Assembly (NCBI GenBank): GCA_963706885.1
Contig: CAVPNX010000029.1
Coordinates: 44,860 to 108,859 of the forward strand
DNA from: Prado023 sp963706885
GTDB lineage: Bacteria > Actinomycetota > Actinomycetes > S36-B12 > CAIYMF01
Length of the DNA: 64,000 nt
Direction of reading: 5' to 3'
Positions within the stretch are counted from its first letter, which is position 1; every line of letters begins with the position of its first letter. Positions 54,594 to 61,283 of the stretch are shown piece after piece. A model generated the notes under the pieces. It did not search any database, was not told the origin of the DNA, and saw nothing but the letters and a program-made list of their open reading frames with translations. The position numbers and the translations under genes were made by a program.

Positions 54594-54785
54594 ATGAAGG
54601 ATCCGCGGTGCATCGTCGGGTGGCATAACGACGCGACGGGTGCCGACCTACCACCGGACAGCGAACCAGTCTCGCCCGACAAGATCCTGGTCGTCTGCTC
54701 TTGGTGCGGGCGCAGCAAGGTAATCAGCATTGAGTCCGGTCCCTTCACATTGCGAGCCCCGGACGACCCCGATTACCGGCGCTGA
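54594..54785 (+). CDS. 63-residue CxxC protein, copy 2
   Basis: Paralogue of the protein at 53509. The CxxC knuckle is now CSWCGRSK, and the tail reads GPFTLRAPDDPDYRR. Differences concentrate in the C-terminal 15 residues. Unknown function. Confidence 0.55.
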   Translation: MKDPRCIVGWHNDATGADLPPDSEPVSPDKILVVCSWCGRSKVISIESGPFTLRAPDDPDYRR

Positions 54786-54806
54786 GGACCGTCTTGCCGA
54801 CCCCGG

Positions 54807-54861
54807 GGCGTCCCACCCTGCCGCGCGAGGTGGGCAGGGAAGAGAGCCATCAGGCAGCCGG
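54807..54861 (+). repeat. Short repeat after duplicated element, copy B
   Basis: Partner of 54395-54451, here just after the second 315-bp element and immediately before the imperfect ychF-end remnant at 54877. Confidence 0.75.
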
Positions 54862-54876
54862 CGTGCTCCGTGCGGG

Positions 54877-54900
54877 GTGAGTTGCGCTTCAACCGTGTGA
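54877..54900 (+). repeat. Imperfect ychF 3'-end remnant (DR3)
   Basis: GAGTTGCGCTTCAACCGTGTGA matches the ychF end GAGTTCCGCTTCAACGTGTGA with one substitution and one inserted base. It marks the right edge of the insert. The 98 bases from here to the next gene hold nothing else recognised. Confidence 0.6.
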
Positions 54901-54997
54901 TTCACCCCTGAGCCGCCCCGGGAGTGGCCCCCACGCGGTTCTGACAGAATCTGACGCCACCCGGATCGACGACGGGCCGCCCCACGCGGAGGTGCTG

Positions 54998-56643
54998 ATG
55001 CAGGTCCCGCAGGTCTCGCTGCGCCTGCGCATCCCCGGGGACGGCCGGATGCGCCGGGTGCTCCTGGCGTACCTGCTCTGCGACCTCATCGAGTTCGCGA
55101 CCTGGATGGCGGTCGTGCTCGTCGCGTACGCGAACGGTGGGGCGGTCGCAGTCGGAGCCGCGTCCGTGGCGATGCTGCTGCCGGCGATCGTCATCGTCCC
55201 GCTCATCGCAGGGTTCGGTGACCGGATGCCACGGGGTCGGGCGCTGTCCCTCTCCCACGCCCTGGTCGGGGTCACCTCCCTGGGCATGTGCCTGCTCCTT
55301 CTTCTCGATGCCCCGTTCTGGTCCGTCGTCCTCGGCGGGAGCCCTGCAGACGATCGCCCTGAGCCTGGTCCAGCCCATGCACTACTCGGCGCTGCCGTTC
55401 CTCGCGCTGCGGCCCGGGGACCTGGTGGCGGCCAACGGGCTGTCGTCGTTCATGGACGGGGCCTCGCTGTTCATCGGCTTCCTGGTGGCAGGTGTCCTCA
55501 CCGACGTCGTCGGCCCGTGGGTCGTCCTGCTGGCCTGCGGCCTCATGGGACTGGTGGCAGCGCTCCTGACCACCCGCCTGGGCATCGCGGCCGCGGCTGG
55601 GACGGCCGACGAGGATGAGCCGGGGGAGATCCGTGCCGCCCTCCAGGGACTCCTCGCCCTGCGTGGCAACTGGGGGGCGCTGGCCCTGCTGGCCCTGCTC
55701 GGCTGCACCTTCTTCATCGATGGCGCCAATGAGCCGCTGATCCCTGACCTTCAACGACCAGGTGCTCGGGCTGGGGGACTCCACGGCGGGCCTGCTGGCC
55801 GGGGGCTACGGACTCGGGCTGGCGCTCGGAGGGGCTCTGCAGGCGGGCCTGGCGCATCGCAGCCGACTGGCCCCGGTGGTCCTCGCGGGGGCGCTGGTGC
55901 TGGGCGGCACGTGGATGGCCGTGGCGCTCGTCGGTGCCCTCGGGCCCGCCTTCGTGCTGGTGACGCTGGCCGGGATGGGTGCGTCGCTGATCATCGTCTC
56001 GGCGCGGACCCTGCTCCAGCGCAGCACCGACAACACGGTCCTCGCACGGGTCCTGGCGATCCAGGAGGGGGTCCAGATGAGCGGGCAGGCGCTCGGCTCG
56101 CTGCTGGCCCCACTGGCGATCCTCGCGCTCGGACCCAGCGGCGCGTTCATCCCGATCGGCATGCTCGTGATCCTCACGGGGCTGGTCGCCCGTGCCACGG
56201 TGGGCCGGCTCGAGGCCACGTCCACCGTCCGCCTCCGGGAGGTCGCGCTGCTCGGTCGGGTGCCGTTCCTGGGCCTGCTGCCGGCCTATGAGCTGGAGCA
56301 CCTTGCCCACGGGGCACTCTGGCGCAACGTCCCCCCGGGGCAGGCCGTCACGACCCAGGGGCAGCCGGGCGCCACCTTCTACGTCGTGGCCGCCGGTGAG
56401 TTGTCCGTGACGGTGGATGGCCGCCTGCGCGACCACACCCTGACCGCCGGGGAGGGGTTCGGCGAGATCGCGCTGCTCCACAGGGTTCCGCGGACCGCCA
56501 CCGTCATCGCGTTGACCGACTGTGAGCTGCTCACCCTCAGCGCAGCCCAGTTCCTGGCGTCGGTGACCTCAAGCGCCGACGGCACCGCGCTGGCAAAGGA
56601 AGTCTCCGATGGTCGGCTCGCGGCGGACGGTCAGCGGGGCTGA
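54998..56643 (+). CDS. MFS transporter fused to a cyclic-nucleotide-binding domain, copy 1 (two frameshifts in this sequence)
   Basis: Three frames join to one protein of about 548 residues that parallels the intact gene at 56769. Breaks: an extra A near 55340 (correct reading GALQTIALSLVQPMH) and an extra C near 55750 (correct reading ILTFNDQVLGLGDST). The first 400 residues are an MFS domain with GFGDRMPRGRALSLSHA; the last 130 a CAP_ED domain with phosphate-binding cassette FGEIALLHRVPRTATVIA, including the Glu and Arg that hold the cyclic phosphate. GGAGG at 54988-54992 supports the ATG at 54998. Presumed inner-membrane transporter gated or localised by cAMP or cGMP. Confidence 0.82.
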
Positions 56644-56768
56644 TCCACCCGCGCGTTCCGGGGTAACGTGACCGCGCCCAACAGGTTAGGCTCGCCCGGC
56701 GGTGGCGCGGTCTCGGTGGTTGTGCCCGGCCAGTTCGGCCGGCGAGGCCCCGGAACAGAGGAGAGGCA

Positions 56769-58397
56769 ATGGGACGAGCCCGTATGCCGCGCGACGTGCG
56801 GATGCGCCGCGTGCTGGGTGCGTACGGGCTCTTCTCCCTGGTGGAGTACGCCACCTGGATCGCGATCCTGCTCTTCGCCTACGACCGCGGCGGGGCGGCT
56901 GCCCTCGGTGTCGCCTCCGTTGCGATGCTCGCCCCGGCCATCGTCCTGGTCCCGGTCCTCTCCGGCTTCGGGGACCGGATGCCCCGCGGGCGGGCCGTGG
57001 CGCTGTCGCACGCGGGGGTGGCCGTGACCTCACTGGTGACGGGGCTGCTCATGCTGGCCGGGGCACCGTGGTGGTCGGTGCTGGTCGGGGGCGCGCTGCT
57101 GTCGGTCGCGGTGAGCCTTGTGCGCCCCATGCACCTGGCAGCCCTCCCCAGCCTTGCCGTCCGGCCGGGGGACCTGGTCGCCGCGAACGGGTTGTCCTCC
57201 TCGCTCGAAGGGGTTGCCGTCTTCGTCGGGTTCGTGCTCGGCGGCATGCTCACGAGCGCGGGCGGCGCCCCGGCGGTGCTCCTCCTCGGGGCTGTGGTGG
57301 CCGTGATCGCGGCTGGCCTGACCAGCGGGCTGGCCCCGGCCGGTGCGGCCGCACCCGTGGCCCACGCGCGGTGGACCAGCGAGTTCCGTTCGGCGCTGGA
57401 GGGCTTCGCCGCGCTCCGCGGGAACTGGGGGGCCCTGTCCCTGCTCCTGCTGTTCGCGATCGCCTTCGTCGTCACCGGGGCCAACGATGTCCTGACGGTC
57501 TCCTTCAACGACGAGGTGCTGGGGCTCGACGCATCCACGGCGGGCGTGCTGGCGGGCGCCTACGGCATCGGCATCGCCCTGGGTGGGATGACCCTGGCGG
57601 GCCTGGCGCACCGTCGCCGGCTGGCGCCGATGGTCCTTGCCGGGGCGCTCGTGTACGGCCTGTCGGAACTGGCGGTGGCCTTCCTGGGCAACCTCGCACC
57701 CGCGGCCGTGATGCTGGCACTGGGTGGTGTGGGCGTCTCCATGGTGATCGTGGCGTCGCGGACGCTGCTGCAGCGTGGCACGGATCCCCTGGTGCTGGCC
57801 CGCGTCCTGGCCATCCAGGAGAGCGTCCACCTCGTGGGGCTCACCCTCGGTGCTGCCGTCGGGCCGCTGGCCGTCATCTGGCTCGGCCCCCAGCGGGCGT
57901 TCATCCCCTTCGGGCTGTTCATCATCGTCGTCGGGCTGCTCTCGTTCCCGGCGATCCGCGCACTGGACGCCTCGGCGCCCTCGCACGAGCGCGAGATCGG
58001 ATTGCTGTCCCAGGTGCCCTTCCTCAGCGCATTGCCTGCCTACGAGCTCGAGCACCTGGCCCAGTCCGCTCGCTGGCGCTCCTGTGCCGCGGACGAGACC
58101 GTGGTGGTCCAGGGCGAGCTGGGCGACGTGTTCTACGTGGTGGCCGACGGCGAGTTGTCCGTGACTGTGGACGGCGTGGTCCGCGACCACACCATGACCG
58201 CCGGGGACGGCTTCGGGGAGATCGCCCTGCTCAAGAGGGTCCCGCGGACCGCCACCATCCGCTCGCTCACGGACAGCGAGCTCCTGATGGTCAGCTCGGC
58301 GCAGTTCCTCGCCGCGGTGACGGGAAGCGCCGACGGTGCGGCCCTCGCAGCCGAGGTCGCCGATGGGCGCCTGGCGTCCGACGGGGAGCGGACCTGA
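56769..58397 (+). CDS. MFS transporter fused to a cyclic-nucleotide-binding domain, copy 2
   Basis: 542 residues, intact. The N-terminal MFS_1 domain (about residues 10-400, with SGFGDRMPRGRAVALSHAG between helices 2 and 3) resembles macrolide-exporter-type MFS proteins. A C-terminal CAP_ED domain follows (PAYELEHLAQSARWR to the end). Its cassette FGEIALLKRVPRTATIRS (about 480-497) has the conserved Glu and Arg. Tandem paralogue of 54998-56643, about 125 bases apart, so the pair arose by duplication. Such MFS-cyclic nucleotide fusions are uncommon; the substrate is unknown. Confidence 0.87.
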   Translation: MGRARMPRDVRMRRVLGAYGLFSLVEYATWIAILLFAYDRGGAAALGVASVAMLAPAIVLVPVLSGFGDRMPRGRAVALSHAGVAVTSLVTGLLMLAGAPWWSVLVGGALLSVAVSLVRPMHLAALPSLAVRPGDLVAANGLSSSLEGVAVFVGFVLGGMLTSAGGAPAVLLLGAVVAVIAAGLTSGLAPAGAAAPVAHARWTSEFRSALEGFAALRGNWGALSLLLLFAIAFVVTGANDVLTVSFNDEVLGLDASTAGVLAGAYGIGIALGGMTLAGLAHRRRLAPMVLAGALVYGLSELAVAFLGNLAPAAVMLALGGVGVSMVIVASRTLLQRGTDPLVLARVLAIQESVHLVGLTLGAAVGPLAVIWLGPQRAFIPFGLFIIVVGLLSFPAIRALDASAPSHEREIGLLSQVPFLSALPAYELEHLAQSARWRSCAADETVVVQGELGDVFYVVADGELSVTVDGVVRDHTMTAGDGFGEIALLKRVPRTATIRSLTDSELLMVSSAQFLAAVTGSADGAALAAEVADGRLASDGERT

Positions 58398-58426
58398 CCC
58401 ATGGAGTGCATCCTCTGATGTCGGCA

Positions 58427-58462
58427 GCATGCGCATCATCTGGTGCTACTCTTGATGCATGC
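58427..58462. promoter_or_regulatory. Possible vapB operator
   Basis: GCATGCGCATCA (58427-58438) and TGATGCATGC (58453-58462) form an imperfect inverted repeat (10 pairs, a two-base bulge) that overlaps the vapB start codon. Autorepression by VapBC at such a site is usual for the family. Confidence 0.4.
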
Positions 58463-58656
58463 GAACCACGGTCACGATCGATGACTCCCTCATCGAACGC
58501 GCCATGGAGCTCACCGGCACCTCCGAGAGGTCAGCCCTGATCCGTGACGCGCTGCAGGCCCTCATCGCCCGTGAGAGTGCCCGACGGCTCGTCCTGCTCG
58601 GCGGGACGGACCCCGAGGCGGTCGCGGCTCCGCGACGGCGCGGCCACGACGAGTGA
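58459..58656 (+). CDS. VapB-family antitoxin, ribbon-helix-helix type
   Basis: 65 residues. MRTTVTIDDSLIERAMELTG is the strand-helix start of a ribbon-helix-helix DNA-binding domain, followed by RSALIRDALQALIARESARRL, matching VapB antitoxins of the DUF2191 group. The last 20 residues, with Gly/Asp and Arg runs, would wrap the toxin. The stop overlaps the toxin GTG by four bases. Neutralises the partner nuclease and probably represses its own operon through the inverted repeat at its start. Confidence 0.85.
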   Translation: MRTTVTIDDSLIERAMELTGTSERSALIRDALQALIARESARRLVLLGGTDPEAVAAPRRRGHDE

Positions 58657-59021
58657 TCCTCGTCGACACGTCGATCTGGGTCGACCACCTGCGTACCGGT
58701 GACGCGCGCCTTGTCGGACTCCTCGAGCGCTCCGAGGTCCTCACCCATTCGATGGTCGTCGGTGAGTTGGCCCTGGGTTCCATCACGCAGCGGGAGGTCC
58801 TGCTCGACTCGCTGGAGTCCCTCCCACATGCGACCGAGGCCAGCCCGGCGGAGGTGCGGCACCTCGTTGAGTCCCGGAGGTTGTACGGCCGGGGCATCGG
58901 CCTCGTGGATGCCCACCTCCTGGCCTCGGTCCTGCTGACGCCGCGGGCCCGACTCTGGACGCGCGACCGCAGGCTGGCGACCGTCGCACGGGAGCTCGAC
59001 CTGCGCGTCGCCGACGGCTGA
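58653..59021 (+). CDS. VapC-family PIN-domain ribonuclease toxin
   Basis: 122 residues. The four PIN acidic positions can be seen: ILVDTSIWVDHL (Asp 5), VVGELALG (Glu about 39), GLVDAHLLAS (Asp about 89) and LWTRDRRLATVA (Asp about 108). VapC toxins cut specific tRNAs or rRNA when freed from VapB. GTG start in a GTGA overlap with vapB ensures coupled translation. It lies between cyclic-nucleotide-binding genes but has no evident link to them. Confidence 0.88.
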   Translation: MILVDTSIWVDHLRTGDARLVGLLERSEVLTHSMVVGELALGSITQREVLLDSLESLPHATEASPAEVRHLVESRRLYGRGIGLVDAHLLASVLLTPRARLWTRDRRLATVARELDLRVADG

Positions 59022-59079
59022 CACCCGACGCGCGGGGGCGCGGCGGCGGTCCGGGGGGCCTGGGGCGATAATGGCGCCC

Positions 59080-59559
59080 ATGGCCGACATGCTGGCGTAC
59101 TGCGAGGACCTCCCCGTGCTCTCGATCCCCGAGGGTGAGGTCCTCATCACCGAGGGCGGGCAGCCGTCGCGGATGTTCGTGCTGGTCTCCGGCTCGGTCA
59201 CGATCGAGAAGGACCTGGTCCCGTTCGCGCGGATCGACCATCCCGGCGCGGTGTTCGGCGAGATGTCGTGGGTGCTGGACCGCTCCGCGACGGCGACGGT
59301 CCGGGCGGCGACGCCGGTGGAGGTCCGCGTCATCGAGGATCCGGACTCGTTCCTGAACGACAACCCCGGTGCGGCGGTCGCCGTCCTTCGGATGACCGCC
59401 ATGCGCCTTGATGGGCTCACGCAGTACCTCGTCGACGTCAAGCAGCAGTTCGCCGGGCTGACGGGACACCTCGGGATGGTCGACCAGATCCTCGACAGCC
59501 TCGTGCACCACCAGAGTGGACCCACGAAGACAGGCTCCGTGCGCGACCCGGAGTGCTGA
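59080..59559 (+). CDS. Stand-alone cyclic-nucleotide-binding-domain protein
   Basis: 159 residues. A single CAP_ED fold: LPVLSIPEGEVLITEGGQPSRMFVLVSGSVTIEK, then VFGEMSWVLDRSATATVRAATPVEV, and a C-terminal helix without any DNA-binding domain. In the phosphate cassette the Glu is kept, but the position of the cAMP-binding Arg is Ala, so binding may be weak or of another ligand. GATAAT at 59067-59072 lies just before ATG 59080, which suggests a leaderless message starting there; ATG 59071 is the other choice. Confidence 0.8.
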   Translation: MADMLAYCEDLPVLSIPEGEVLITEGGQPSRMFVLVSGSVTIEKDLVPFARIDHPGAVFGEMSWVLDRSATATVRAATPVEVRVIEDPDSFLNDNPGAAVAVLRMTAMRLDGLTQYLVDVKQQFAGLTGHLGMVDQILDSLVHHQSGPTKTGSVRDPEC

Positions 59560-59586
59560 GCCCGCGGGGCCGCACCGGCCTGGGCC

Positions 59587-60306
59587 TCAGTCGAGGGTGA
59601 TCGTCTCGGACTCGAAGACCCCGTACCAGTGGGCCGTCCGCTCGTCGGTGTCCAGCGTGATGTTCGGCGGGATCGGGCCCACCTGCTTGCCGGGGTTGAA
59701 CACCCACGTGCGGCCCAGCTTGGCGTGCCACGAGCCGTCGGGGACCCAGGGGGCCTGGTGGATGTGCCCGCAGAGGACGACATCGGGTTGGTACTGCGCG
59801 ATCCACGCAGCGAGGTCGTGGTCGGGGAACTCCCGGCGACCGTCCTTGCACAGCGGCGTGCCGGCGGGCGGCGCGTGGTACAGCCAGATCCACGTCTCAG
59901 GACGGTCCACCGCGGCGGCGGCCAGCTGGGCGTCGACCTCCTCGCGGGTGATCGGACCGTCCCACCAGGGGCAGAGGGTGAACCGCACGCCGTCGACGTC
60001 GAGGCTCGTGCCGTCGGTGTGCACCCGCTCGTCCGTCACGCGCCGCAGCCACCCGGCCACCTGCTCGCCGTGGGCGCCGGGGCCGTCGAGGTCGTGGTTC
60101 CCGGACGTGGCCAGGACCAGGGCCTCGTTCGACAGCGTGGTCAGGTACTTGCCCAGGACGACCGACTGCACGTCGATCGGCACCGGGTTGACCACGTCGG
60201 CCAGGTCCCCGCACAGCGCGACCACGTCGGCCTCGGCGGAGGCGCGCACCAGCCAGTCGTAGTGGGGGAGGCGGTAGTGCAGGTCCGAGACGGCCAGGAT
60301 GCGCAC
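59587..60306 (-). CDS. Calcineurin-like metallophosphoesterase, CpdA-like
   Basis: 239 residues. Binuclear-metal motifs in order: AVSDLHYRLPHYD (Asp, His), LCGDLADVV, TSGNHDLDG, WLYHAPPAG and LCGHIHQAPW (His pair). This is the fold of class III cyclic-nucleotide phosphodiesterases (CpdA) but also of many other phosphoesterases. The position beside three cyclic-nucleotide-binding proteins and a cyclase makes cNMP hydrolysis an attractive inference. GTG start at 60306. Confidence 0.82.
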   Translation of the reverse strand: MRILAVSDLHYRLPHYDWLVRASAEADVVALCGDLADVVNPVPIDVQSVVLGKYLTTLSNEALVLATSGNHDLDGPGAHGEQVAGWLRRVTDERVHTDGTSLDVDGVRFTLCPWWDGPITREEVDAQLAAAAVDRPETWIWLYHAPPAGTPLCKDGRREFPDHDLAAWIAQYQPDVVLCGHIHQAPWVPDGSWHAKLGRTWVFNPGKQVGPIPPNITLDTDERTAHWYGVFESETITLD

Positions 60307-60367
60307 GGTGTGAGTCTCCCCTACCCAGGGGCGTTCAGCATGAGGTGGCCCCGGCGTGGCGTGTGGA

Positions 60368-61180
60368 TCAGGGCAGGTCGAGGACCATGCCCTCGTGGGC
60401 GACCGTGGCGAAGCCGTCGGCGCAGAACTCGTCGCGGATCCTGTCCAGCGCGTCGTCGGTGCGGTGCGGTCCGTGGTGGAACAGCATGAGCGACTTGGCG
60501 TTGACCTTCCGCGCGAGCTCGATGGCCTCGTCGATGGTCGCGTGGCCGTAGTCGACGGCCCGGGGGCGCTCGCTGGCGAGGAACTGGGCGTCCTCGATGA
60601 GGACGTCGACACCGTCCATGGCCGCCAGCGCCTCGTCGGTCACGCCGGCTGCAGGGGCGTGGTCGGGCACGTACGCGAACGAGACGTCACCGGCCTGCAC
60701 GCGGTACCCGAAGCTGCGCCCGCCCTTGTGGGCGACGTCGAACGCCGTGACGGCGAATCCCTCGACGGTCAGCGTCCCGGCCTCGAGGGCGTTGAAGGTC
60801 CAGGTGCCGTTCAGCCCCTCGGGGGGGATCGGGAACGCCGGCGGGGACATCATCTGGGCGAGCAGGTCCCGCCCGGTCCGACCGGACTCCCCGGGGATGT
60901 ACAGGTCGACGCGCGAGTCCTGACGGTCGCCCGCGGCGAAGAAGGGGATCCCCTGCACGTGGTCCCAGTGCATGTGGCTGAGCATGATCGAGCCGTTGAA
61001 GGCCGCACCCTCGAGCAGCGGGGTCAGCGACCGGATCCCGGTACCGGCGTCCAAGGCGAGGACCGGCGCGGACGCGGCGTCCGGGGCGACCACGACGCAC
61101 GAGGTGTGCCCGCCGTAGCGCACGAAATCAGGGCCTGGGGCGGGTGTGGAACCACGCACCCCGAGGAAGGTCAGCCGCAC
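60368..61180 (-). CDS. Metallo-beta-lactamase-fold hydrolase, phosphodiesterase-like
   Basis: 270 residues. MRLTFLGVRGSTPAPGPDFVRYGGHTSC and LDAGTG are the N-terminal strands of the RNase Z/PDE branch of the superfamily; SHMHWDHVQG supplies the HxHxDH zinc ligands, YVPDHAP a further ligand Asp, and MLFHHGPHRTDD the late His. Relatives include cyclic-nucleotide phosphodiesterases and are often next to cyclase genes. Start GTG 61180, divergent from the cyclase gene by 103 bases. Confidence 0.82.
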   Translation of the reverse strand: MRLTFLGVRGSTPAPGPDFVRYGGHTSCVVVAPDAASAPVLALDAGTGIRSLTPLLEGAAFNGSIMLSHMHWDHVQGIPFFAAGDRQDSRVDLYIPGESGRTGRDLLAQMMSPPAFPIPPEGLNGTWTFNALEAGTLTVEGFAVTAFDVAHKGGRSFGYRVQAGDVSFAYVPDHAPAAGVTDEALAAMDGVDVLIEDAQFLASERPRAVDYGHATIDEAIELARKVNAKSLMLFHHGPHRTDDALDRIRDEFCADGFATVAHEGMVLDLP

Positions 61181-61283
61181 GTTCTCTCCTCAGCCCGGAT
61201 GTTGTTCCGCCCTCTGCCGACGCTGGACCTGTGACATTCTAGGGGTCAGCACCCGCCCGTTTGTCACGAATTGATTGGGAGAC

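Larger units (their letters stand above)
54471..54785 (+). repeat. Duplicated 315-bp element, copy 2
   Basis: Second copy of the element at 53386-53700. Its leader (54471-54593) keeps every base of the predicted helices. Confidence 0.92.
52669..54876. other. Accessory insert downstream of ychF
   Basis: A 2.2-kb stretch bounded and interrupted by copies of the ychF 3' end. It carries four small ORFs, a duplicated 315-bp element, and short repeats with CCATCAGGCA (52698-52707, 54436-54445, 54847-54856). Codon use is somewhat less GC-biased than in the neighbours. The pattern fits repeated insertion of small DNA units at one site; no integrase or transposase gene is visible nearby. The extent and mechanism are inferred. 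Confidence 0.55.

Noticed and set aside
53386..54861. CRISPR array
   Set aside because: The repeats are long, few, and include coding sequence; there are no regularly spaced short repeats and no cas genes.
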